A stretch of 50,015 nt of DNA from an uncultured Muribaculaceae bacterium (lineage in GTDB: Bacteria; Bacteroidota; Bacteroidia; Bacteroidales; Muribaculaceae), in the NCBI GenBank assembly GCA_910584125.1, contig CAJTXU010000020.1:1-50015 (forward strand). Direction: 5' to 3'. The notes beneath the pieces are model-generated. The model saw only the letters and a list, made by a program, of their open reading frames with translations, was not told the origin of the DNA and ran no database searches. Made by a program: the position numbers and the translations under genes. Positions 42,838 to 49,962 of the stretch are shown here, in pieces. Position 1 is the stretch's first letter; every line of letters starts with the position of its first letter.

Positions 42838-42867
42838 GGGTTACTTCTGGCGGGAAGCCGTCATATA
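42838..42867 (+). promoter_or_regulatory. ECF-type promoter motif, site 6
   Basis: GGGTTAC (42838-42844), 16-nt spacer, TCATATA (42861-42867), then GGGCAGAAA. TGAAAATTTTTTATGG lies upstream, like the AT blocks at sites 2-5. It heads the Cys/His miniprotein gene at 42920, nearly 11 kb from the sigma gene. Confidence 0.75.
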
Positions 42868-42919
42868 GGGCAGAAACAAACTTAGAAGTTGCGCCCGACA
42901 CGAATCAGGGCCGTTGAAA

Positions 42920-43183
42920 ATGAAGAAGCTCGTTCTTTCTCTCGCAATCGTTGCCGTCTGCTCGGCCGCCGTCGTAAGCCTCTGCTCATTCTCCTCGGAG
43001 GCGTCGGCCACGACAGTTTCAGCAACGCCAGTCCACACCGACTTCCATTCGCCTTCGCAGGGAGCGCACTGCAGCGGGTCGGTGGGATGCGACTGCTCCG
43101 GATTCTCTCCCATCACCAACGGAAAGGAGTGGCAGAAATCCTACTGCAGGCATTGTGGCCACAAGAAATCCAGCCATAGATAA
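42920..43183 (+). CDS. Small exported Cys/His-rich protein
   Basis: 87 aa from ATG 42920 (TTG 42914 possible). The signal peptide MKKLVLSLAIVAVCSAAVVS-LCSFSSEASA predicts export. The C-terminus has GCDCSGFSPITNGKEWQKSY followed by CRHCGHKKSSHR, giving CxC-x16-CxxCGHxxxxH. The CxxCGHxxxxH end matches the lipoprotein at 25808, and the CxC-x16-C spacing matches 25490. It is the first gene behind ECF-type site 6, just as 25490 follows site 1. Confidence 0.75.
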   Translation: MKKLVLSLAIVAVCSAAVVSLCSFSSEASATTVSATPVHTDFHSPSQGAHCSGSVGCDCSGFSPITNGKEWQKSYCRHCGHKKSSHR

Positions 43184-43229
43184 AACACAACATGTCGGAA
43201 CACTTGTCAAACCACTAACTTACCGGAGG

Positions 43230-43249
43230 CATCCCGTCCCGGCGGGATG
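43230..43249. other. Intergenic hairpin
   Basis: CATCCCG (43230-43236), a self-complementary TCCCGG loop, and CGGGATG (43243-43249). It lies between the miniprotein stop and the start at 43275 with no T-tract; it may modulate downstream expression in a shared transcript. Confidence 0.45.
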
Positions 43250-43274
43250 TCTCCCCAATTGATACCATTGAACT

Positions 43275-44561
43275 ATGAGAAAACTGCTGTTCGTAATGTT
43301 CGGGGCAGTCGCTGTCGTGACGACCCTCAGTCTGGCCGGGTGGGACGGCGGTTTCCCGGAACTGTCGCTTCCGTCGCTTTCCGCCGATTCAGACGACAAG
43401 GACACAGTCGGCGATGTCGCTGACGAGGAACTCGTCGATTATATGTCGGACGATTATTTCTATATCGACACCGTGATGTATGCCAAGGGGCACACATTCG
43501 GTTCGAGAGGGGATATAACGTGCTGGCAGGGATGGTATTTCGACTCAGTATGCGTCGGCAACGACCTGATGCTGACCTATGACTCGGTAGGCCCGTCGAA
43601 GCTGCGACTGAGCCTCGTGACGCGCGATCTGTCCGTCGACCTCGGCGACCCCGACGCCGCGGCTAAGATCAAGGCCTTAATGCAGCCGCTCGACGGGTTC
43701 ACGCGTTTCGAGAGACGCTACGAGCAATGCCTCGACTCCGCGACCGAAGAAGAGCACGCGCCTATGGAATACAGGTATATGGCATATTTCACGTTTGTGG
43801 CCGACTGTCCCGACAGTGCTGTGGCCGGCAGGGAGAAGATCAACCGGTTCATCTGCGACCTGACTGGTGTCTCTGAGATTGAGAAGGCCAAGGTCCCGGC
43901 TCTGGCGGCGTTCTACGCCGGATTCAACAGGGCGAAGAGCTACAGGCCGGTCTATTCCGGGAAAGAGGCCGATATGCAGGGATTGTCATATTTTCTGGCC
44001 GACAGGGCCTTCGAGAACTGGAAGCGCGAAGGAGAGTTCGGTCTGGGTTCAAGCGCGCTCGACGTGTGCATTCGTTCGCGGGTGGCCAACCGGCGGTTCG
44101 TGACTTTCTCCAAGTATGAATACGACCGCGAGGGAACGGGGCACGGGATGTACACCGAGACGTTCCACACCCTCGACCTCAAGAGCGGCGAGGGGCTGAC
44201 GAACGCCGACATCTTCAAAGCCGGGTCGCTCGACAAGGTGAAGTATGAACTGTTCGGCGTCATGGCCCGCGACCCGCGCTTCACGGCGGCCAACGACGGA
44301 GTCAAGACCGCCCGCGATGTCGCGCGGGTGACCGGTCGCTGGCAGTACTCGGACATTACCGAGGAAGACAGCGGCGAAGAATCGAGAGTCGAGGTCGAGC
44401 TTCCCGAAGGAGCGTTGACCGCCACCGGGGTTGTGTTCTCGTTCCAGCCCTACGAGATAGGGTGTTTCGCCGAGGGGGCCTATCACTTCATCGTGCCCTA
44501 CAGCCGGCTGCGGCCATACCTCACGCCCACTGCCCGGCGACTCGTCTCGGGGCTGAGGTGA
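43275..44561 (+). CDS. Exported DUF3298/RsiV-like C-terminal domain protein
   Basis: 428 aa. The N-terminus (MRKLLFVMFGAVAVVTTLSLAG) is a signal peptide or anchor. Residues ~60-230 form an unassigned domain (MYAKGHTFGSRGDITCWQGW). The C-terminal ~200 residues follow the DUF3298/RsiV pattern: FVTFSKYEYDREGTGHGMYT, TLDLKSGEGLTNADIFK, and VVFSFQPYEIGCFAEGAYHF followed by VPYSRLRPYL. In RsiV this domain is extracytoplasmic and binds lysozyme to control an ECF sigma factor; here only the fold is suggested. Being in an ECF-promoter unit makes that link noteworthy. Confidence 0.8.
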   Translation: MRKLLFVMFGAVAVVTTLSLAGWDGGFPELSLPSLSADSDDKDTVGDVADEELVDYMSDDYFYIDTVMYAKGHTFGSRGDITCWQGWYFDSVCVGNDLMLTYDSVGPSKLRLSLVTRDLSVDLGDPDAAAKIKALMQPLDGFTRFERRYEQCLDSATEEEHAPMEYRYMAYFTFVADCPDSAVAGREKINRFICDLTGVSEIEKAKVPALAAFYAGFNRAKSYRPVYSGKEADMQGLSYFLADRAFENWKREGEFGLGSSALDVCIRSRVANRRFVTFSKYEYDREGTGHGMYTETFHTLDLKSGEGLTNADIFKAGSLDKVKYELFGVMARDPRFTAANDGVKTARDVARVTGRWQYSDITEEDSGEESRVEVELPEGALTATGVVFSFQPYEIGCFAEGAYHFIVPYSRLRPYLTPTARRLVSGLR

Positions 44562-44565
44562 TGCC

Positions 44566-44925
44566 TCACATGCCGAGCATCGCGGCGGGTGCGATACCAA
44601 GTATGACGCATATCGCGCGGGCGATGCGCAGGGTCGGCTCTGCTCTGCCGGAGATATAATCGCTTACGCGCGATGCGCTCACGCCAAGTTCGTTGGCAAG
44701 CTGTTTTTGTGTCATGCCTTTTTCCTCAATCGACAGACTAATGAGCTCGCCGATTGTCGGCTTGTCTATGGGATAGTGGATTTTTTCGTATGTCTCAACC
44801 ACATCCGAGACGATAGTGAGTTCAATGGCATTCCTGTCGTTTGCAGGGGTCTCGTCAGTAACGAGGGGCAAAAGTTCCTCTATGCGATTGAGAGCGTACT
44901 CATACTGTTGTTTTGAAATTTCCAT
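44566..44925 (-). CDS. higA: HigA-type antitoxin (XRE HTH)
   Basis: 119 aa. The N-terminal half (MEISKQQYEYALNRIEELLP) is the acidic helical segment typical of HigA antitoxins paired with the HigB_toxin family. Residues ~65-115 hold an XRE helix-turn-helix (KGMTQKQLANELGVSASRVS followed by DYISGRAEPTLRIARAI). It lies 10 nt downstream of the toxin in the reversed toxin-first order characteristic of hig loci. It should bind and neutralise the toxin and repress the promoter at 45236-45310. Confidence 0.9.
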   Translation of the reverse strand: MEISKQQYEYALNRIEELLPLVTDETPANDRNAIELTIVSDVVETYEKIHYPIDKPTIGELISLSIEEKGMTQKQLANELGVSASRVSDYISGRAEPTLRIARAICVILGIAPAAMLGM

Positions 44926-44935
44926 ATTTCAATTA

Positions 44936-45235
44936 TTAGATGGTTGAACAATCAATTTTATCGTATTCGCTGTGTGTTCCGACAAAACGAATGAAGATTC
45001 TGCCTATAGTGAATTTTATCACCACGACCAGTCGGTATTTATTGCCCTTGATGTCGAAGACGTAATGCTGGTTGCCGACATAGTCGGTTGTTGGAAAGTC
45101 CTCGCGAATCTCAGAAATATTATGCCACTGAGCTCGTTGGGCAATGTCATACCATCGTTCCAAAGCTATTCTTGAATCAGCGTATCCTGCCGATTCATAA
45201 AATTCCCTGATTTTTCTGTGTGAGATAATGTGCAT
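44936..45235 (-). CDS. higB: HigB-type toxin
   Basis: 99 aa, normal length for HigB_toxin (PF09907). Motifs: MHIISHRKIREFYE, AQWHNISEIREDFPTTDYVG, HYVFDIKGNKYRLVVVIKFT and a terminal RFVGTHSEYDKID. These are the RelE/HigB-fold ribosome-dependent mRNA interferase signatures, and the pair with the XRE antitoxin is complete. A TTAACTTTGC -7 box (minus strand, ~45249-45258) lies 14 nt upstream of the start, within the palindromic operator region. Confidence 0.9.
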   Translation of the reverse strand: MHIISHRKIREFYESAGYADSRIALERWYDIAQRAQWHNISEIREDFPTTDYVGNQHYVFDIKGNKYRLVVVIKFTIGRIFIRFVGTHSEYDKIDCSTI

Positions 45236-45246
45236 AACTTTAGTTT

Positions 45247-45310
45247 CCGCAAAGTTAATAATAAATTTTGAAATTCAAAAGAATTTGGCTGAATAATTTT
45301 GAATTTCAAA
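45247..45310. promoter_or_regulatory. higBA promoter/operator, copy 1 of a 64-bp repeat
   Basis: It contains the minus-strand -7 box TTAACTTTGC, the perfect palindrome TTTTGAAATTCAAAA (~45266-45280) and a second TTTGAATTTCAAA (~45298-45310). Palindromic pairs next to hig promoters are typical antitoxin operators. An 88% identical copy lies at 46256-46319. Confidence 0.65.
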
Positions 45311-45432
45311 CGCAACTCGAAGTTTTATCAAACCACAGCAACAACATCAAGCAGGTGAGATGCTCCGCGCCGATACCGCCGACGATGACCGACGCTGCGT
45401 TCACCCGTTACAGCCCGATAGAGGTCTGGGTG

Positions 45433-46167
45433 TCAGTAGAGGAAACCGAAGATCCAAAGGGGGATTTTGTTGCCGAATCCGAATTCAATGTCGTCCGCCA
45501 CAACGAAGCTGTCAGGAATATCCCGAATCTGACTGAATCCTTTCCCTTTCCCTCCGATTTCGAAAAGATATCTGCCGTCGACTATGAGATCCCCATCTTT
45601 CGGATATCCTATGCGGTGACCGACGCTGAGGAACGAAGCGAACGTGCATTCCCTTTGGGCTCCGATCAAGGGGGAATCGAGCGCGCACATCAGCGTGGAG
45701 TTGTCCAGAAGAATTTTCTGCGGTTTCGATAGACTTCTCGGATTGCGGACTGTCGTGAAAAGCTGTCGGATAATGCATGCGCGGTCAAGCAGATCAAACA
45801 GCTTCAGCAACTGGCTGCGGTTTGTTCCCATTAAGCCGGACAAGGTGCTCATGTTGGACTGGTATGGTTGAGAGCCGGCTATTATACCGATGAGTCGCTT
45901 TGCTTTTATCAGAGATTCATAATCAATTCTGTTCTCGACTGCCGGAATGTCAGAGTCCACAACCGACGATACGGTCTGGTCGAGACGGCTGTAGAAATCC
46001 TCGGTACCCATTGACCTGTAGAATGGATAGTATCCTTTGGCCATATATTTGCGGAAAAGAGGCAGAATATTGATTCTTGAAGATATAGAGGGGGCTATTG
46101 TCTCATGGGAATAGAGGATGTCGTTCAGGGAAAGTTTTATAATAAAATTGTTCCAACAAAGGAACAA
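45433..46167 (-). pseudogene. Truncated AAA-type ATPase (C-terminal part only)
   Basis: The minus strand encodes ~240 codons matching the C-terminal half of Bacteroidales AAA ATP-binding proteins of the DUF4143-like type: LPLFRKYMAKGYYPFYRS, SDIPAVENRIDYESLIKAKR-LIGIIAG, NMSTLSGLMGTNRSQLLKLF, VADDIEFGFGNKIPLWIFGFLY. The Walker A/B half is missing: coding potential ends near 46130, and only a TTG could start it. Full family members are ~400 aa. It is thus probably a remnant. The palindromes 46144-46200 lie where the missing half should join. Confidence 0.75.
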
Positions 46168-46200
46168 TTTTTTAAATTAAATCTTTGAAGGAACAATTTT
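46144..46200. repeat. Three copies of GGAACAATTTT, two forming an 11-bp palindrome
   Basis: AAAATTGTTCC (46144-46154), loop AACAAA, GGAACAATTTT (46161-46171) is a perfect inverted repeat; a third direct copy is at 46190-46200. This could be a transcription factor operator or the scar of the deletion that truncated the ATPase. Confidence 0.6.
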
Positions 46201-46255
46201 GCGGATTGTACCTTTGAAGATGCGATTTCGGTCTATATTGGGGTGATGCACGTCG

Positions 46256-46319
46256 CCGTAGGGTTAATTATAAATTTTGAAATTCATAAGAATCTGGTTG
46301 GATAATTTTGAATTTCAAA
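46256..46319. repeat. 64-bp repeat, copy 2 (orphan duplicate of higBA operator)
   Basis: It matches 45247-45310 at 56 of 64 positions, in the same orientation. It keeps TTTTGAAATTC and TTTTGAATTTCAAA, but the -7 box is altered (TTAACCCTACGG on the minus strand instead of TTAACTTTGCGG). It therefore retains likely antitoxin-binding sites but probably not promoter activity. It flanks the truncated ATPase together with copy 1. Confidence 0.7.
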
Positions 46320-46388
46320 TAAATTCGCAATAGATTAGTGCCCGTATAGGTTTGTTTTATCAAAAAATGACGCGATTTCGGGATTTTC

Positions 46389-46419
46389 TTTGGAATAAAG
46401 AAATTTTTTACTAAATTTG
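46389..46419 (+). promoter_or_regulatory. Promoter of the large secreted protein gene
   Basis: TTTG (46389-46392), 19-nt spacer, TAAATTTG (46412-46419): a textbook Bacteroidota -33/-7 promoter. It implies a ~220-nt 5' leader before the ATG at 46651. Confidence 0.7.
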
Positions 46420-46454
46420 CAAGCGAGTTACTTAGCGAATTCATTAGGATTGTT

Positions 46455-46520
46455 GTCTGCGGCAGCGCAGACTAAGGTTATTTGCTTTTTATAGCTCTCA
46501 GCCAGACAGACACGTCTGCG
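46455..46520 (+). promoter_or_regulatory. Leader with mutually exclusive hairpins
   Basis: GTCTGCG (46455-46461), loop GCAG, CGCAGAC (46466-46472) is a perfect stem-loop. The same GTCTGCG recurs at 46514-46520 and can pair with 46466-46472 instead, or CAGAC (46503-46507) can pair with GTCTG (46514-46518). In a ~220-nt leader, this is the geometry of an RNA switch or processing site. No ligand class recognised. Confidence 0.5.
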
Positions 46521-46650
46521 CGGTCTATATCTTTCAAATTTCAAGGCAACCAGTGGCGCCGAATACCTCAAGACAGAACAACATCTTGCGCAACAATAAG
46601 AGCGACAGATTACAAGACAACATAATTTATTAACAACTAACAGCATTATT

Positions 46651-49600
46651 ATGAGAAGATCTCTACATGCGTTATGGGCAGCGGCCTTGCTGACGGCCGT
46701 CTCCGCCGCCAGTATGCAGGCGGCCGAGCCGCTATCGGTGCCCTACACGATCGGCATGACCACCGAAGATGACCTCGCCACGTGGACTCTCTATGACGTC
46801 GACAACAACGGCGTCGAGAAAGCCAACTGGATGATCGCCAACGCCGACATGGGAGGCGCGTGCGCCTCGTCGTGGACCGATGCGCTCACCTTCAAACCCA
46901 CCGACAACTGGATGACGTCGCCCGGCATCACGCTTGAGGCCGGCAAGCAGTATGTGCTATCATTCAAGGCCTACACTTCCTATTCCGAACCCGAGAATCT
47001 CGACATCCTCATCTCGACTGCTCCCGAGCAGGACGCCGAGCACACGGCGGTGAAGAATCTTGTCATTCCCTGCTACTATGACGGCTATTACGGACTCGAT
47101 TACAACGTGCTCCTCCCGGAGATCTCCGAGACAGGCACCTATTACATCACCTTCCGGCACTGGGCCGAGAACGCCGAGGGCATGGTGGTGTTCGTCAAGG
47201 ATATAAAGGTCGACGTCTTAGGCTACGGCACGCTGGTCGTGCCTGTGACCTATTATGCCAACGGCGGCTCGCAGCCTCTCGCAGGCGCTACGGTGACCGG
47301 CACCGGTCCGGTGGATCTGTCGGGTGTGACAGAAGAGGACGGCACGGTGACATTCACCGACATCCCCGCCGGAACCTACAAGGTGCTCGCCTCCAAGCAC
47401 GGTTTCTCCGAGCAGTATTATGCAACAGAGTGCACCGTCAATGCTGGCGAGACCACGACGGCATATGCCATCAACCTTTCACCGATGGACCAGACAGCCG
47501 TTGTAAAGGGTACTGTCACCGACAACGCCGGCAACCCGATCCCGGGCGCGCGCCTGAGCCTTACGGGCTATGACAGCTACTACGCGTCGACCGACGCCGA
47601 CGGAGCTTTCCGCATCGAGGGCATCTATAACAAGGGTTATAGCGCCATGGATTACACCCTCACCGTCGAGAAAAACAATTTCGAGTTCTTCAGCAAGACT
47701 GTCAGCGTCAAGAAGAGCTATTATGATCCGGAGGTCAATGCAGGCGCGATGGCTCTGACATACAAGGCCGTGGCTCCCGCATCGATCAACGTTACAGCTT
47801 CGGACGGCGTTCCTGCGGTCATCACATGGGAGCGCCCCATCGACCGCAAGGAGTGCGTGATAGACAACGGCGAGCCAGCAACCACGCTCGGATTCTCCAA
47901 CAGCATGGGCACCAACTTCCTCGGCGTCGTATATCCCGACAAGATGAAAGTCAATACCCTCTCGTGGTATCGCCGCAAGCAGGAGAACTCGGAGGCAGTG
48001 CCCGATAAGGTGCGCATCCTTATAATCGACCTCGATGAGGAGGGCAATCCCAACGGCCAGATTCTTTATCAGGCCGACGAAATCGAGTCGCCCTTGGATG
48101 CATGGACTCTCCATACGCTCGAAAGCGAGGTTGAGGCTCCGCGCGGATTCATGATGGCGATCACAGCCATAGGCCACTGTTCGATCGGCAAGGACTCCAA
48201 CGAGGAGTCCGTCGCAGCCGAGAGGCAGTACTACGGCAATTCAGTCGAACACCCCGATTCATACCGCTCGTTCGTCGAGGCCGGTTGGTCTGGCGCCCTG
48301 ATGATGCGTGCCACGGGTGAGATCATAGAGACCGGTGACTTCCAGCCCGCGGTTGCCTACAACCTCTACCGCTATACCGACGGTGGTGAGCACGGCACGC
48401 CCATCGCGGCCGCCACCGACCAGCTGACATACACCGACAGCGAATGGGCCACCCTGCCGCAGGGCACCTACCGCTACGGAGTCGAGGCTGTCTATGCTTC
48501 CGACAACGTGACTTCCGCCCTCACCGAGAGCGATAAATTTGACAACCGCATGATCACCGGCGTGACCGTCAATGTCACCGCCGACAGCGATCCGGCCGAC
48601 GCCGAGAACGCAACAGTAAGACTCGACGACGGCAACGGAACTGTCCTGGCCGCATCAGTCAGCGAAGGCAAGGTCGTGTTCGAGAACGTAAAGAAGAACA
48701 CCTACACTCTCAGCGTGGCGAAGCGCGGTTTCGAGGCCGAGCCCAGGAGCGTCGACCTGGGTACGGAGTCTGCTTACGTCATGGACGTGGAGCTCAAGCA
48801 GCTCATCGTCCCCGTGGCCAACATCGACATCCTTGAGCAGGAAGACAAGGCTCTGCTGAGCTGGGATCTCTTCAGCGACATCAGCGAGGACTTCGAGGGC
48901 GACGACTTCCCCGACTTCACCATCAACCCCGCCGGCGAGATGGGCTGGAGCTACATCGACAACGACCAGCTTCCCACCTATGGCTTCGGCGCCACCACAT
49001 TCCCCGGAATGCGCAGCCCGATGGCGGCTATCGTGATGAACTACGAGGCCACCGAGCCCGCTCTGGGCGTGAGAACGGCATCAAGCGGAGTCCGCTCGCT
49101 CGCATGCTTCGCGGCCGCTCCCACAGAGCAGGGCGAGGGCATGATCCTCAACCACAGCGACGACTACATCTTCTCGCCGCGTCTCGACTTCCACAAGGAC
49201 TTCAAGTTCTCGTTCAAGGCAATGACCTACGAAGAGGTCGAGGGACGTCTGGAGTCAATCCGCGTGGGATACTCGTCGACGACTCCCGATCTCGATGCCA
49301 TCACCTGGATCACTGATTACATCTCCGTGCCCTACTCGATGAGCTACAAATTCACCGACTATGAGTTCGACATCCCGCAGGAGGCACGTTACGTCGTGAT
49401 CAACAGTTACAGCGACGACGTGTTCATGCTCCTGATCGACGACGTCAAGATCGGCACCGGCATCCAGCACTCCGGCCAGGAGCCTTCGGCAGGCAAGTTC
49501 AACGGCTACACGGTCTATGTGGACGGAGACAAGGTGGCCGACAAGACTCCGGAGGAGAAATCGCACCTGATCACGGGTCTTCCCGAGGGCCAGCACACCG

Positions 49601-49902
49601 CCGCCGTCGAGAAGCTCTACAACTCGGGCGCATCCGAGCTGATGGAGGTATCGTTCAGCGTGACCTCGGGCATCTCGGCCATCGAGATCGAGAGCAGCGT
49701 GGCCATCAGAAGCAACGGCCGCTCGCTGAGAATACTCGGCCAGTATGACATGGCGACAGTCTGGACCGTAGACGGCCAGCGCGTCATCGACGGCATAACG
49801 GGCAACGACCCCGTGGCCCTCGACCAGCTCGCGGCAGGCGTATACATCGTCACCGCCAAGGCAGGCGCACACACCGTCACCTCGAAGATCACCGTGAAGT
49901 GA
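46651..49902 (+). CDS. Large secreted multidomain protein with type IX-like C-terminal tail
   Basis: 1083 aa. Signal peptide MRRSLHALWAAALLTAVSAASMQA-AEP. Two jelly-roll/cleaved-adhesin-like domains (~30-190: NWMTSPGITLEAGKQYVLSF, YYITFRHWAENAEG; and ~750-950: YIFSPRLDFHKDFKFSFKAM) alternate with carboxypeptidase-regulatory-like repeats (~200-285, ~290-370, ~640-720: VVKGTVTDNAGNPIPGARLS and related) and FnIII-like segments. The last ~75 residues (ISAIEIESSVAIRSNGRSLR ... VWTVDGQRVIDG ... LAAGVYIVTAKAG ... TSKITVK) fit a type IX secretion/surface-attachment C-terminal domain. No catalytic motif; probably an adhesin or glycan/protein-binding surface protein. Own promoter and terminator; typical core-genome GC. 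Confidence 0.88.
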   Translation: MRRSLHALWAAALLTAVSAASMQAAEPLSVPYTIGMTTEDDLATWTLYDVDNNGVEKANWMIANADMGGACASSWTDALTFKPTDNWMTSPGITLEAGKQYVLSFKAYTSYSEPENLDILISTAPEQDAEHTAVKNLVIPCYYDGYYGLDYNVLLPEISETGTYYITFRHWAENAEGMVVFVKDIKVDVLGYGTLVVPVTYYANGGSQPLAGATVTGTGPVDLSGVTEEDGTVTFTDIPAGTYKVLASKHGFSEQYYATECTVNAGETTTAYAINLSPMDQTAVVKGTVTDNAGNPIPGARLSLTGYDSYYASTDADGAFRIEGIYNKGYSAMDYTLTVEKNNFEFFSKTVSVKKSYYDPEVNAGAMALTYKAVAPASINVTASDGVPAVITWERPIDRKECVIDNGEPATTLGFSNSMGTNFLGVVYPDKMKVNTLSWYRRKQENSEAVPDKVRILIIDLDEEGNPNGQILYQADEIESPLDAWTLHTLESEVEAPRGFMMAITAIGHCSIGKDSNEESVAAERQYYGNSVEHPDSYRSFVEAGWSGALMMRATGEIIETGDFQPAVAYNLYRYTDGGEHGTPIAAATDQLTYTDSEWATLPQGTYRYGVEAVYASDNVTSALTESDKFDNRMITGVTVNVTADSDPADAENATVRLDDGNGTVLAASVSEGKVVFENVKKNTYTLSVAKRGFEAEPRSVDLGTESAYVMDVELKQLIVPVANIDILEQEDKALLSWDLFSDISEDFEGDDFPDFTINPAGEMGWSYIDNDQLPTYGFGATTFPGMRSPMAAIVMNYEATEPALGVRTASSGVRSLACFAAAPTEQGEGMILNHSDDYIFSPRLDFHKDFKFSFKAMTYEEVEGRLESIRVGYSSTTPDLDAITWITDYISVPYSMSYKFTDYEFDIPQEARYVVINSYSDDVFMLLIDDVKIGTGIQHSGQEPSAGKFNGYTVYVDGDKVADKTPEEKSHLITGLPEGQHTAAVEKLYNSGASELMEVSFSVTSGISAIEIESSVAIRSNGRSLRILGQYDMATVWTVDGQRVIDGITGNDPVALDQLAAGVYIVTAKAGAHTVTSKITVK

Positions 49903-49928
49903 TCTGACAGCGGACAATACGAAACAGG

Positions 49929-49956
49929 AGGGGGCGCCGGATTTCCGGCGCCCCCT
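49929..49956 (+). terminator. Strong hairpin terminator after the secreted protein gene
   Basis: AGGGGGCGCCGG (49929-49940), loop ATTT, CCGGCGCCCCCT (49945-49956): a perfect 12-bp GC stem 26 nt after the stop. It is followed by CTGACAG rather than a T-run, so termination efficiency is uncertain, but the position and stem strength fit a terminator. Confidence 0.75.
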
Positions 49957-49962
49957 CTGACA

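Noticed and set aside
45268..45732. 154-codon plus-strand frame over the higBA operator and ATPase remnant
   Set aside because: Its second half is antisense to the ATPase fragment and its start lies in the palindromic operator; no family resemblance.
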